A stretch of DNA of 64,000 nt from Rivularia sp963920925 (GTDB taxonomy: Bacteria; Cyanobacteriota; Cyanobacteriia; Cyanobacteriales; Nostocaceae): assembly GCF_963920925.1 (NCBI RefSeq), contig NZ_CAWUDI010000013.1:96851-160850 (forward strand), written 5' to 3'. Below the pieces are notes generated by a model. The model saw only the letters and a list, made by a program, of their open reading frames with translations, had not been told where the DNA came from and ran no database searches. This document shows, piece after piece, positions 45,840 through 53,956 of the stretch (positions are counted from its first letter, which is position 1; every line of letters begins with the position of its first letter). Position numbers and translations under genes: made by a program.

Positions 45840-47462
45840 AGAGGTTAAAACATCTTTTTTTTAATTGGTTAGTCTTCTTGCCTGTACCCTCACAAAAGGC
45901 AAAGAAGTCAATCAATTTTGGATTTTGAGTTTACGGAAAGTTGCTGAGTTCGGCTTCTGTCCCAGTAAACTTTCCTGCACCAGATTTTGGATTAAAACCC
46001 CAGATTTTCCGTAGGTTTAAGAGATTCTAGTAAGCCCCAATGAAATTAGAATCACCATTTGCGACAAGTTTCATCAGACAAAATTGCCTTGGTGCGAAAC
46101 TATTATCCAAAATCCCGGACAGCAGCGAGTGGGGAAACCATGCCAGTCCCCTCCCTTGTACTACGGGATGACAACCTACAAGGCTGGCTCCCCATGAGCA
46201 GGTGTCCTTTAAATCTAAAATTGGTTCGGTCATCTAGAAACGAATTACCCGCCCCCATAGAGGGTATTACACAATTCACAAGAGAGTTTGTTTGACCTGT
46301 AAGAGCCAACATAATCGCCAATCTAACAAAGCACGCCTGAAATTATTATTACTCCGCCGTTGTAATTACTAGCAACGAAGTTTAAATATTAGCAACATGG
46401 GAACAAATTGAATTACTAGTTTGCCGTCGAGCGTTCTGCGGTAAACTAGTCCGCGTTCAATTGTTCAACACGTGCGGCTACTTTGACACCACTCAACTCT
46501 GAAAATGTACTCGGAGAAACTGCCGATAAACCGAACTGCCCCTACGTAGAATCGGTAACAATTAGCTTGGCAGCCAAACCGCCTGGGGAGGTGGAACCAT
46601 TACTTTATATTGTAGATAAGGAGGGTACTTCCAGAATGTAGTTCTGGATAGCAATTTGGGTATTTAGTATAGCATCGATAGCAATACTACTAAAAATTAC
46701 TCACTACTAAGCCAAAAAATCACTTCATTGACTATACCTTTTCCTACAATTGGAACACTTAACCCAAAAGATGAAAGAAGGCTTGAACTTAATAGTGGAA
46801 CTTTTACACAAGAAGGTTTTTGATAAAAATTCTTGTCTAATTTAGAAAAGAACACAAGCCACTATTTTTGTTCCAACGGACAAGTTAAACTAACACAATT
46901 CGCGTATATGTCGTATTCTATTAATGCCTTGCCTTTGTCTCAAATGCCCCCATGATGTGCCAGACGAATCTAGCATTTAGAATGCCCGTAACTTTGACGC
47001 ACTTGCTTAGTTAAAGTTAAGTCTAGCAATCAACTGCCGAATTCAGATGGCAATATAAAGGTTAATAGAAATACGGTCATATATGTAGTTTACTACGCCG
47101 CTATGCAAAGGGAGCAGTTAACCTGACTCGAATCTAAAAAACCGCTCCTACCGTAACCTCATTGTGTTAGGGTTATCTTGCGGTGTAGCCTCTAACTATT
47201 TTTCAGCAAAGAAAAATAATTGATTGCAGCTTTAGAAGGCACCTTCGGTAAACACCATAACACATCAAAAGCTTGTAACAAGTTTTGCGATACACAATCT
47301 TCGATACATTAAAAAGGAAAATGACCGTAACTTAAAATTTTTGATTCAATCGTTCAACTCAGAAATAATTTTCAATTTTGTGGTTGTGTTTTAGATAAAA
47401 ACTAAAAATCCTAACAGCAACCTTTAATCCACGTAAAGCAGACTTAAATTGGTAGCAATATT
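45840..47462. other. 1.6-kb non-coding region with structured RNA potential
   Basis: No convincing protein gene on either strand; short frames at 46027-46321 show no family features. Unlike other gaps, 46080-46580 has a mixed, nearly balanced composition. It holds strong inverted repeats: a nested stem at 46130-46194 and ACTAGTTTGCCG/CGGTAAACTAGT at 46415-46426/46439-46450. It may be a long 5' leader of the 47463 gene or an independent non-coding RNA. I did not recognise tmRNA, RNase P RNA, SRP RNA or 6S RNA features. Confidence 0.55.
46130..46194 (+). ncRNA. Candidate structured RNA element (nested stem)
   Basis: The 3' side TACAAGG-CTGGC-T-CCCCA (46177-46194) is almost continuous and pairs in order with CCTTGTA (46154-46160), GCCAG (46142-46146) and TGGGG (46130-46134). 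Bulges lie only on the 5' side. The loop is 16 nt. The strand is not certain; the G-U potential does not decide it. Identity unknown. Confidence 0.35.
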
Positions 47463-48479
47463 ATGTTGGCTCAATTTCAGAGCTTGTATCCTACAGGTAG
47501 CCTCACTACTGAATTACTAAAGATTCACCACGGTAAATATATCGTTCGTTCCAGCGTCTCTATTGAAGGCGTAACCCGCGCTACGGGGATGGCCGCCGCT
47601 GACACCATTGAAGAAGCAGAAGATAGATCCAGAGCTAGAGCATTAATTGTTTTAGCAATGAAGGGTGAACAACATAGAGCAGAAGTACAGCAGCAAGAAG
47701 TTACAGCATCTCCAAATTCAAGTCTAGGGTTAGCTTCAAGTTCTTCTTTAACTACTGCAAAAGCCCGAGTAAACGAACGCTCTACTAACAGCGACTCTAC
47801 TGAAGTAACGGAAACTTCCGTATCAAACGCTTCACCAGCAAGTTCTACTGAAGTAACGGAAACTCCTGTATCAAACGCTCCAGCCGCAAGTTCTACTGAA
47901 GTACCAGAAACTCCCGTATCAAATACTCCACCAGCAGACTCTACTGAAGTACCAGAAACTCTTGTATCAAATACTCCACCAATAGACTCTGCCGAAGTAA
48001 CACAGACGACCGATGTATCTAGCATTCCCGAGGTTTTTTCGGTAGAAGATGACAGCGATATTTACAGCCAAGACTTTGATAAACCATTACCGCTGCCAAC
48101 ATATGACGAGCCAGAGTTGGATGCACCAGTAGAAAATACGGATATAGACTCCGAGGAAGAACCTGAAGAAGAACCAGCTTCAAGTAAAGCTACCTCCGCA
48201 AGCAAAAGCAGTAATGGAAGAACTACCAAAAAAACCACAACTAAGAGAAAGAAGAAGACAGAACCCATTGATTTATCTGACGTAATTGCCAAAACCGACG
48301 TTGAAATGGAGCGTTTGAATTGGACTCCCCAGCAAGGAAGGGAATATTTAATCAACACTTACAATAAACGAGGACGTACTTTACTCACCGAAGATGAATT
48401 ACTTGATTTTCTCCAACATTTAGAATCCATACCCACGCAAATAGAACTTTCCGAAGCAGATCCGTTGGCAGGGTTTTAA
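47463..48479 (+). CDS. Cyanobacterial protein of unknown function with conserved N- and C-terminal domains and a 16-residue tandem repeat
   Basis: 338 residues. Residues 1-75 form a compact conserved-looking domain (LYPTGSLTTELLKIHHGKYIVRSSVSIEGVTRATGMAAADTIEEAEDRSRARALIVLAM). The ATGMAA...AEDRSRARAL pattern recalls the core of Rad52-like single-strand annealing proteins, an uncertain resemblance. Residues ~112-185 are five 16-residue repeats (STEVxETxVSNxxPAS). An acidic stretch and a Lys-rich linker (KKTTTKRKKK) precede the C-terminal domain (~265-335: DVEMERLNWTPQQGREYLINTYNKRGRTLLTEDELLDFLQHLES), which is copied twice more downstream. Confidence 0.75.
   Translation: MLAQFQSLYPTGSLTTELLKIHHGKYIVRSSVSIEGVTRATGMAAADTIEEAEDRSRARALIVLAMKGEQHRAEVQQQEVTASPNSSLGLASSSSLTTAKARVNERSTNSDSTEVTETSVSNASPASSTEVTETPVSNAPAASSTEVPETPVSNTPPADSTEVPETLVSNTPPIDSAEVTQTTDVSSIPEVFSVEDDSDIYSQDFDKPLPLPTYDEPELDAPVENTDIDSEEEPEEEPASSKATSASKSSNGRTTKKTTTKRKKKTEPIDLSDVIAKTDVEMERLNWTPQQGREYLINTYNKRGRTLLTEDELLDFLQHLESIPTQIELSEADPLAGF
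47803..48010 (+). repeat. 48-bp in-frame tandem repeat
   Basis: Five degenerate units of 48 bp, each containing TCTACTGAAGTA(A/C)C and GTATCAAA(C/T)(G/A)CTC, encode the 16-residue repeats of the protein at 47463. Copy number is likely variable between strains. Confidence 0.85.
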
Positions 48480-48585
48480 AGTTAGGAGTTAGGAGTTAGG
48501 AGTTAAGTTTTTATTCTCTCTTTTCTCCCTCCTTTAATCTAAAATCCCTGCACAAAAACATCCGTTGTTAAAATTCAAAATTGAA

Positions 48586-49080
48586 ATGGTCGAAACTACC
48601 GATTTATCTTAGTTAATTGCTGAAACCGACGTTGAAATCGAACGTCTGGGTTGGACTCGCCAGCAAGGAAGGGAATTTTTAATTGAAACTTACGGTAAAC
48701 GAGGACGTGCTTTACTTACCAAAGAAGAATTGCTTGATTTTCTTCGATATCTTAAATATCTACCAACACCAGATAAAGCATTAGATAATTCAACTCCGAG
48801 TCAAGTTAATTCACCAAATCAAAATAAAACCGTAAAAGCCAAAACCAAAAGAAATAAAAAAACCGAGCCAATTGATTTATCTGAGGCGATCGTCCAAACC
48901 GACGTTCAAATGCAGCGTCTTGATTGGACTCCCCAGCAAGGAAGGGAATATTTAATTGAAACTTACGGTAAACGAGGACGTACTTTACTTACCGAAGAAG
49001 AATTACTCGATTTTCTCCAACATTTAGAATCCATACCCACGCCAGAACTTTTAGAAATAGATCCATTGGCAGAGTTTTGA
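48586..49080 (+). pseudogene. Two-domain paralogue of the 47463 C-terminal region with an early in-frame TAG
   Basis: From ATG 48586 the frame reads MVETTDLS, then TAG (48610-48612), then LIAETDVEIERLGWTRQQGREFLIETYGKRGRALLTKEELLDFL. A Lys-rich linker (KAKTKRNKKTEP) follows, and a second copy, DLSEAIVQTDVQMQRLDWTPQQGREYLIETYGKRGRTLLTEEELLDFLQHLES, ends LLEIDPLAEF. Both copies are close relatives of residues 265-335 of the upstream gene, so the region arose by tandem duplication. The second half (from about 48730) could still be translated from a TTG. Either a pseudogene or a gene with a recent nonsense change. Confidence 0.75.
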
Positions 49081-49206
49081 GGTCAAAGGTTAAAGGTTAA
49101 AATTATCCTTGTCCCCTTGTCCCCTTGTCTCCTTGTCTCCTTGTCCCCATCTCCCCATCTCCCCATCTCCCCATCTCCCCATCTCCCCATCTCCCCATCT
49201 CCCCTC
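49081..49206. repeat. Tandem repeats CCCCTTGT/CCTTGTCT and CCCCATCT
   Basis: After TTAAAGG units come CCTTGTCC/CCTTGTCT units (49108-49146), then CCCCATCT in about eight perfect copies (49147-49206). It lies in the convergent gap before ndhJ. Confidence 0.9.
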
Positions 49207-49208
49207 TC

Positions 49209-49243
49209 AAAAAAAAACACCCCCCGAACCAAATCCGAGGGGT
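49209..49243 (-). terminator. Rho-independent terminator of ndhCKJ
   Basis: On the minus strand CCCCTCGGA pairs with TTCGGGGGG (G-U pairs included) around TTTGG, followed by TG and a run of eight T. It lies 25 bp after the ndhJ stop. Confidence 0.85.
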
Positions 49244-49267
49244 AATTATTGACAAATTCAAATTGCT

Positions 49268-49792
49268 TTAATAAGCGTCTTGCAATTCATAAAAGTCTGG
49301 CGAAACGTAATCTTTACGCAAGGGATAACCTACCCAATCTTCCGGCATTAAAATTCGCTTCAAGTTGGGGTGTCCTTCGTAATTAATTCCGAACATATCG
49401 TAGGATTCGCGCTCTTGCCAATCTGCTGTTTTCCAAATCCAGTACACGGAAGGTACGGTCGGATTTTCGCGGGGCAAGAATACTTTTACACGTACTTCTT
49501 CGGGTCTGTCAGCATTATCACTGATTTTAGTCAAGTGGTACATACTAACTAACTGCTCTCCGGGACCTAAATCAATGCCGCATTGACACTGGAGATAGTT
49601 AAACCCATAAGCATACAAAGCAGTACAAATTGGTAGCAGAAAATCTGACTCTACTTTAATGATTTCGACTCCAGCATGATCTGCTTCTAAAGCCTCGTGA
49701 GCAAAGTCGTTTTCAGTTAACCATTGGGAAACTTTACCCGCTTCTACGGGTGACTGTTCCTCAGCTGGTACTGGTTTTGATTCTTCAGCCAC
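49268..49792 (-). CDS. ndhJ: NAD(P)H-quinone oxidoreductase subunit J
   Basis: 174 residues, the 30-kDa-type subunit of the cyanobacterial NDH-1 complex hydrophilic arm on the thylakoid membrane. Conserved motifs: YLQCQCGIDLGPGEQLVSMYHL, VKVFLPRENPTVPSVYWIWKTADWQERESYDMFGI, and the family end EDWVGYPLRKDY. Its start overlaps the end of ndhK by 8 bp, so translation is coupled. Last gene of ndhC-ndhK-ndhJ. Confidence 0.97.
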   Translation of the reverse strand: MAEESKPVPAEEQSPVEAGKVSQWLTENDFAHEALEADHAGVEIIKVESDFLLPICTALYAYGFNYLQCQCGIDLGPGEQLVSMYHLTKISDNADRPEEVRVKVFLPRENPTVPSVYWIWKTADWQERESYDMFGINYEGHPNLKRILMPEDWVGYPLRKDYVSPDFYELQDAY

Positions 49793-50522
49793 GTTCTACC
49801 TCCTCAAGATTTTTAGAAGTTAATAAAGCTGGCGGTATTGGCATACCAATGCTTTCGCTTAATTCTTTTGGTGGAGTAGAGCGGGTTTCGGAGCGTAAAT
49901 ATTGACCAGTGAGGATTTCTTCCACCGGCTTCATGCTGTGAGTGGTGCTGTAATAGCGATGAGTTTGTTTAATCAAATCGCGCTCTTGCATGGAATCATC
50001 AGCAATCTTTTTCCGCAACTTAATAATCGCATCAATAATCGCTTCCGGACGTGGAGGACATCCAGGTAAATAAACGTCTACCGGAATTAACTTATCTACT
50101 CCCCGTACTGCTGTCGGAGAATCGACGCTGAACATACCGCCAGTAATTGTGCAAGCACCCATAGCAATTACATACTTGGGTTCTGGCATTTGTTCGTAAA
50201 GACGCACTAATTGGGGTGCCATCTTCATCGTGATAGTACCCGCAGTAATAATTAAATCAGCTTGACGGGGACTAGAACGAGGGATTAAGCCAAAACGGTC
50301 AAAATCGAATCGAGAACCAATTAAAGCCGCAAATTCGATAAAGCAGCAAGCAGTACCAAATAACAAAGGCCACAAACTAGAAAGTCGCGCCCAGTTGTAG
50401 AGGTCATCAACAGTAGTTAAAATGACATTTTCCGATAATTCTTGAGTAACGTTGGGACGCTGTATCGGATTGATAATACGTTCTTGATTTTTTTCTATGC
50501 CTTTTGTATTGTCTAAGACCAT
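49785..50522 (-). CDS. ndhK: NAD(P)H-quinone oxidoreductase subunit K (4Fe-4S)
   Basis: 245 residues. Iron-sulfur ligands: the CysCys pair in FGTACCFIEFAA, the Cys in MGACTITGGMF, and the Cys in LPGCPPRPEAIIDAI. This subunit carries the terminal cluster N2 next to the plastoquinone site. An ~35-residue hydrophilic N-terminal extension and a ~40-residue C-terminal tail are within the normal range for cyanobacteria. It overlaps ndhC by 10 bp. Confidence 0.97.
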   Translation of the reverse strand: MVLDNTKGIEKNQERIINPIQRPNVTQELSENVILTTVDDLYNWARLSSLWPLLFGTACCFIEFAALIGSRFDFDRFGLIPRSSPRQADLIITAGTITMKMAPQLVRLYEQMPEPKYVIAMGACTITGGMFSVDSPTAVRGVDKLIPVDVYLPGCPPRPEAIIDAIIKLRKKIADDSMQERDLIKQTHRYYSTTHSMKPVEEILTGQYLRSETRSTPPKELSESIGMPIPPALLTSKNLEEVERG

Positions 50523-50875
50523 TCCAAAGCTCCTTTACGCCATGCGTACACTAGGGCAACTACGAGAATTCCTATAAAAACAAGCGCTTCAATAAATGCG
50601 AGCAAACCCAGACGATGGAAGGCAACAGCCCAAGGATATAAGAACACAGTCTCTACATCAAAGACCACGAACACCAGCGCAAACATATAGTAGCGAATAT
50701 TGAACTGAATCCAGGCTCCACCAATCGGTTCCATGCCGGATTCGTAAGTGGTGCGACGTTCGGGACTGCGACTGCTTGGACGCAGAAGTTTAGAAGCAGA
50801 CAAAGCTAGTGCAGGCACCAAGCTGCACACTATCAAGAAGCCTAGAAGGTATTCGTAACCGCTTAGGACAAACAC
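50513..50875 (-). CDS. ndhC: NAD(P)H-quinone oxidoreductase subunit C
   Basis: 120 residues, three membrane spans. Family signatures: TYESGMEPIGGAWIQFNIRYYMFALVFVVFDVETVFLYPWA and the C-terminal WRKGALEWS. First gene of the ndhCKJ operon. It is divergent from rubA across a 198-bp gap that should carry both promoters. Confidence 0.97.
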   Translation of the reverse strand: MFVLSGYEYLLGFLIVCSLVPALALSASKLLRPSSRSPERRTTYESGMEPIGGAWIQFNIRYYMFALVFVVFDVETVFLYPWAVAFHRLGLLAFIEALVFIGILVVALVYAWRKGALEWS

Positions 50876-51073
50876 AATAAATACAAATCCGTTATTAACG
50901 TTAGAAACTTTGTAATTTCACTTAACATTCTTACATTATATCGATTTGACGGTTCTGGAACTTAAGAAACAGAACCATTATAAGATTTGATTACTTTTTG
51001 CTTTTCATAGAAATACCCGCCAATTATGTCATAATTTTTAACGTATATTTAAGCTTTGTTCCTAAAGAGAGTT

Positions 51074-51409
51074 ATGAGCGAACAAGTTGTTGAAAGTACT
51101 GAGCTAGACCGTTATGAATGTCGTGCTTGCGGTTACGTCTACGAACCGGAAAAAGGAGATGACAGTCATAACATCCCTGCGGGTACTGCTTTTGCAGAAT
51201 TACCTATAACCTGGCGTTGTCCGGTTTGCACGGCTAAAAAGAAAGCCTTTGAAAACGTTGGTCCTGCCGGGACTGCTTCTGGTTTTTCGGAAAATCTCGG
51301 CTATGGACTTGGCGTTAATAAACTAACCCCCGGTCAAAAAAATATCTTGATTTTTGGTGCTTTGGCTCTTGGTTTCTTGTTTTTTATCAGTCTGTATGGC
51401 TTAAAATAA
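51074..51409 (+). CDS. rubA: Membrane-anchored rubredoxin
   Basis: 111 residues from ATG 51074, chosen because AGAGAG precedes it; an upstream in-frame codon at 51056 has no support. The rubredoxin domain has both iron-binding pairs, YECRACGY and WRCPVC. A linker leads to one C-terminal span (ILIFGALALGFLFFISLYGLK). RubA is needed for photosystem II assembly in cyanobacteria and algae. The order rubA-ycf48-psbEFLJ is conserved and supports this role. Confidence 0.95.
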   Translation: MSEQVVESTELDRYECRACGYVYEPEKGDDSHNIPAGTAFAELPITWRCPVCTAKKKAFENVGPAGTASGFSENLGYGLGVNKLTPGQKNILIFGALALGFLFFISLYGLK

Positions 51410-51519
51410 AAAGCTACGTATGTAAAGCTGGGCACATAATCTACCATTAGCCACCGAAGCTTTTAACACACCAATTAAGAAAATTAATCAAAAAGTAAAC
51501 TGATAGAAATGTTGCCAAT

Positions 51520-52530
51520 ATGAGAATTGTCAGACGAATATTAGCATTGTTGGCGATCGCCCTTATCTGTTTCGGTTGCAGTAGCGTTCCTTCCATGAGT
51601 TACAACCCTTGGGAGGTAATTTCTCTACCTACTGATTCCAAGCTATTTGATATTGCTTTTACCGATGACACCAATCATGGTTTTGTCGTTGGGAATAAAT
51701 CTACCCTTTTGGAAACAAAAGATGCTGGCGAATCTTGGAATCCTATTGCTTTACAGCTAGGTGATGACAATTACCGTTTTAACGCAATTGATTTTAACGG
51801 CAATGAAGGGTGGATAGCTGCGGAGCCTTCCATTTTGCTACACACCACCGATGAAGGCAAAACTTGGACGAGCATTCCTTTGAGCGAAAAATTGCCCGGT
51901 AATCCTGTAAACATCGTGGCTTTAGGTAAAAATAAAGCTGAAATGGCTACTGATGTCGGAGCAATATATAAAACCGAAGATGGTGGTAAAAACTGGAAAG
52001 CGCAAGTCGAAGAATCTGTAGGCGTTGTACGTAATATTGAACGTTCCGAAGATGGAAGATACATCGCTGTTTCCGGTAAAGGAAACTTTTACTCGACTTG
52101 GGAACCCGGACAAAGCGCTTGGGTTCAGCACAAGCGCAATAGTTCTCGCAAAGTAGAAAACATGGGTTTTGCTCAAAATGGGCAAATGTGGATGTTAGCC
52201 AGAGGTGGACAGGTACAATTTAGCGAACCAAACAGTTTAGAAGAATGGCTTGATGCTCAATATCCAGAAATATCAACCAGTTGGGGTTTGCTCGATTTAG
52301 CCTACCGTACTCCATCCGATGTTTGGCTTAGCGGGGGTAGTGCTAACTTACTCCACAGCACCGACGGCGGAGAAACCTGGGAAAAAGACCGGGATGTAGA
52401 AGATGTCGCAACAAATTTTTACAAAATTGTTTTCTTGTCTCCTGAGAAAGGATTTATTATCGGGGATCGGGGCTTTTTATTGAAGTATCAGCCTGATATT
52501 GCGCCGCCATCAGAGGTCTCAGAAGCTTAA
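51520..52530 (+). CDS. ycf48: Photosystem II assembly factor Ycf48 (HCF136 homologue)
   Basis: 336 residues. A lipoprotein signal ends at LICFGC (Cys about 20), placing it on the lumenal face of the membrane. The rest is a seven-bladed beta-propeller of BNR/Ycf48 repeats, each with a (L/I)xxTxDGGxxW pattern: LLETKDAGESW, LLHTTDEGKTW, IYKTEDGGKNW, LLHSTDGGETW. Ycf48 binds newly made D1 and aids formation of the reaction centre with cytochrome b559, whose genes follow immediately. Confidence 0.96.
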   Translation: MRIVRRILALLAIALICFGCSSVPSMSYNPWEVISLPTDSKLFDIAFTDDTNHGFVVGNKSTLLETKDAGESWNPIALQLGDDNYRFNAIDFNGNEGWIAAEPSILLHTTDEGKTWTSIPLSEKLPGNPVNIVALGKNKAEMATDVGAIYKTEDGGKNWKAQVEESVGVVRNIERSEDGRYIAVSGKGNFYSTWEPGQSAWVQHKRNSSRKVENMGFAQNGQMWMLARGGQVQFSEPNSLEEWLDAQYPEISTSWGLLDLAYRTPSDVWLSGGSANLLHSTDGGETWEKDRDVEDVATNFYKIVFLSPEKGFIIGDRGFLLKYQPDIAPPSEVSEA

Positions 52531-52658
52531 GATGAATAAGAGGGGAAATTGAGATTGAATAATCATTCTTAATTATGAGAATTTGTTGCAACTTGTAACT
52601 GTTTCTTAAGTTTGTAGGATAATAAACACATACTTCAAGTAATGATCAGGTTAAGCAA

Positions 52659-52907
52659 ATGAGTGGAACTACTGGAGAACGTCCATTTGGAGACATTATT
52701 ACTAGCATTCGTTACTGGGTGATTCACAGCATCACCATTCCTGCATTATTTATTGCAGGTTGGTTGTTTGTTAGCACCGGATTAGCATACGATGCATTTG
52801 GGACCCCTCGTCCAGATACCTATTTCACCCAAGAAAGGCAAGAAGTGCCACTTGTGAACAACCGTTTTGAAGCTAAAAATCAAGTTGACGTATTTACTGG
52901 AAAGTAG
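52659..52907 (+). CDS. psbE: Cytochrome b559 alpha subunit
   Basis: 82 residues, normal length. One membrane span (SIRYWVIHSITIPALFIAGWLFV) with the haem-ligand His23. The lumenal tail FGTPRPDTYFTQERQEVPLVNNRF is highly conserved. Starts the psbEFLJ operon; psbF begins 9 bp after its stop. Confidence 0.98.
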   Translation: MSGTTGERPFGDIITSIRYWVIHSITIPALFIAGWLFVSTGLAYDAFGTPRPDTYFTQERQEVPLVNNRFEAKNQVDVFTGK

Positions 52908-52916
52908 TTTTAAGTT

Positions 52917-53054
52917 ATGACAAATTCAGATAATATCAACCAACCGATACAATATCCAATCTTTACCGTTAGATGGCTAGCGGTTCACACTTTAGCAGTA
53001 CCCACCGTGTTCTTTTTGGGCGCGATCGCCGCGATGCAGTTTATCCAACGCTAG
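52917..53054 (+). CDS. psbF: Cytochrome b559 beta subunit
   Basis: 45 residues. PIFTVRWLAVHTLAVPTVFFLGAIAAMQFIQR is the complete conserved span; His24 is the second haem ligand. The variable N-terminus (MTNSDNINQPIQY) is normal. Located between psbE and psbL; psbL begins 9 bp downstream. A HIP1 site lies within the gene. Confidence 0.97.
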   Translation: MTNSDNINQPIQYPIFTVRWLAVHTLAVPTVFFLGAIAAMQFIQR

Positions 53055-53063
53055 GAGTTTTTG

Positions 53064-53183
53064 ATGGAGAGAAATACTAATTCCAATAATCAGCCAGTAG
53101 AGTTAAATAGAACATCTTTGTTTCTCGGACTACTACTAGTGTTTGTTCTAGGGATTCTTTTTTCCAGTTACTTCTTTAACTAA
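53064..53183 (+). CDS. psbL: Photosystem II protein L
   Basis: 39 residues: MERNTNSNNQPVELNRTSLF, then the membrane span LGLLLVFVLGILFSSYFFN. Both length and the conserved PVELNRTSL(F/Y)LGLLL and SSYFFN ends match PsbL, which sits at the photosystem II dimer interface near QA. GGAG precedes the ATG. Confidence 0.97.
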   Translation: MERNTNSNNQPVELNRTSLFLGLLLVFVLGILFSSYFFN

Positions 53184-53269
53184 GTTGACTGGACACCGAT
53201 TAATCTATTAATTAATCATTTTTTATTTACCGCTACTCGATGTTGTGATTAAGGAGGCAAGTTAATATC

Positions 53270-53389
53270 ATGTCTGGAGGCGGAAAAATTCCCTTGTGGG
53301 TTGTCGCTACAATCGCAGGATTGGGCGTAATTACTGTTGTAGGCATTTTCTTCTATGGTGCCTATGCTGGAGTCGGTTCTTCTATTTAA
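53270..53389 (+). CDS. psbJ: Photosystem II protein J
   Basis: 39 residues: MSGGGKIPLWVVATIAGLG, then VITVVGIFFYGAYAGVGSSI, matching PsbJ. A strong AAGGAGG lies 12 nt before the ATG. PsbJ affects electron flow from QA and assembly. Last gene of the operon, 86 bp after psbL and followed by a terminator at 53455. Confidence 0.96.
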   Translation: MSGGGKIPLWVVATIAGLGVITVVGIFFYGAYAGVGSSI

Positions 53390-53454
53390 GAAAATCTCGA
53401 ACCATTCAAACAAAGTCCGATTTTTCGGTGGATTTGATTAGAAATTAGAATTTG

Positions 53455-53488
53455 AAAACCGCCTATCTATAACAGATGGGCGGTTTTT
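53455..53488 (+). terminator. Rho-independent terminator of psbEFLJ
   Basis: AAAACCGCCTATCT and AGATGGGCGGTTTTT pair around ATAAC (one G-T pair), ending in five T. It lies 65 bp past psbJ. Confidence 0.9.
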
Positions 53489-53568
53489 AATTGGTGGTTA
53501 TTAAGAAATACAGGTAATGGGGAATGGGGAATAATTTATATTAGCTACGAGATCAAAAATTCTATGGA

Positions 53569-53630
53569 AAAACGGGCAGGATGCCCATACAACAAGAGTT
53601 AGCTGTATTTAAGTGGAATATCCTGCCTGC
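53569..53630 (-). terminator. Probable terminator of psaI
   Basis: On the minus strand GGCAGGAT (53620-53627) pairs with ATCCTGCC (53575-53582), followed by CGTTTTTCC. The loop is long (37 nt), which lowers confidence. It lies about 20 bp past the psaI stop. Confidence 0.5.
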
Positions 53631-53650
53631 TTGTTTATTTGAATCGAAAT

Positions 53651-53761
53651 TTAACCGATATCATCGCGTTCCATGTACAACAGCATAAATGCCATTGCTA
53701 CTGCTGGAAAAACAAGACCAGTCAAAGGGACGAGGACGGATGGCAGAAAAGATGCAGCCAT
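53651..53761 (-). CDS. psaI: Photosystem I reaction centre subunit VIII
   Basis: 36 residues: MAASFLPSVLVPLTGLVFPA, then VAMAFMLLYMERDDIG. This matches PsaI in length, in the MAASFLPS(I/V)LVPL start and in the VFPAVAMA core. AGGAGG lies 7 nt before the ATG. The gene is too short for most gene finders. It is convergent to psbEFLJ. PsaI is a single-span subunit that stabilises PsaL and photosystem I trimers. Confidence 0.93.
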   Translation of the reverse strand: MAASFLPSVLVPLTGLVFPAVAMAFMLLYMERDDIG

Positions 53762-53870
53762 AGTAAAACCTCCTAAAAAATCATATTGCAATTCAAAACG
53801 AGCTTACTGCAAATTGCACCGTCATAAAGCAAAATTGTACATATTTGTAACACAACGTCTTTTCATGAAA

Positions 53871-53925
53871 GTTGTTAATTGTTAATTGTTAGTTGTTAGT
53901 GGTTAGTGGTTAGTGGTTATTAACA
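53871..53925. repeat. GTTAGTG/TTGTTAA tandem tract
   Basis: GTTGTTAATTGTTAATTGTTAG followed by GTTAGTGGTTAGTGGTTAGTGG (written with its unit repeated): 7-bp short tandem repeats upstream of psaI and downstream of the 969-residue gene. Confidence 0.8.
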
Positions 53926-53956
53926 GCCGCACAGCAAACCCTTTACCTATTACCGC

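Noticed and set aside
46027..46321. Three overlapping short frames in the 1.6-kb gap
   Set aside because: They overlap on both strands, show no domain features and lie in the structured region; more likely non-coding.
45840..47462. RNase P RNA, tmRNA, SRP RNA or 6S RNA
   Set aside because: None of the diagnostic sequences of these RNAs as I know them was found in the gap.
47525..48358. Minus-strand frames of 166 and 98 codons
   Set aside because: They are antisense to the 48-bp repeats and Lys-rich linker of the 47463 gene and only reflect its repetitive codons.
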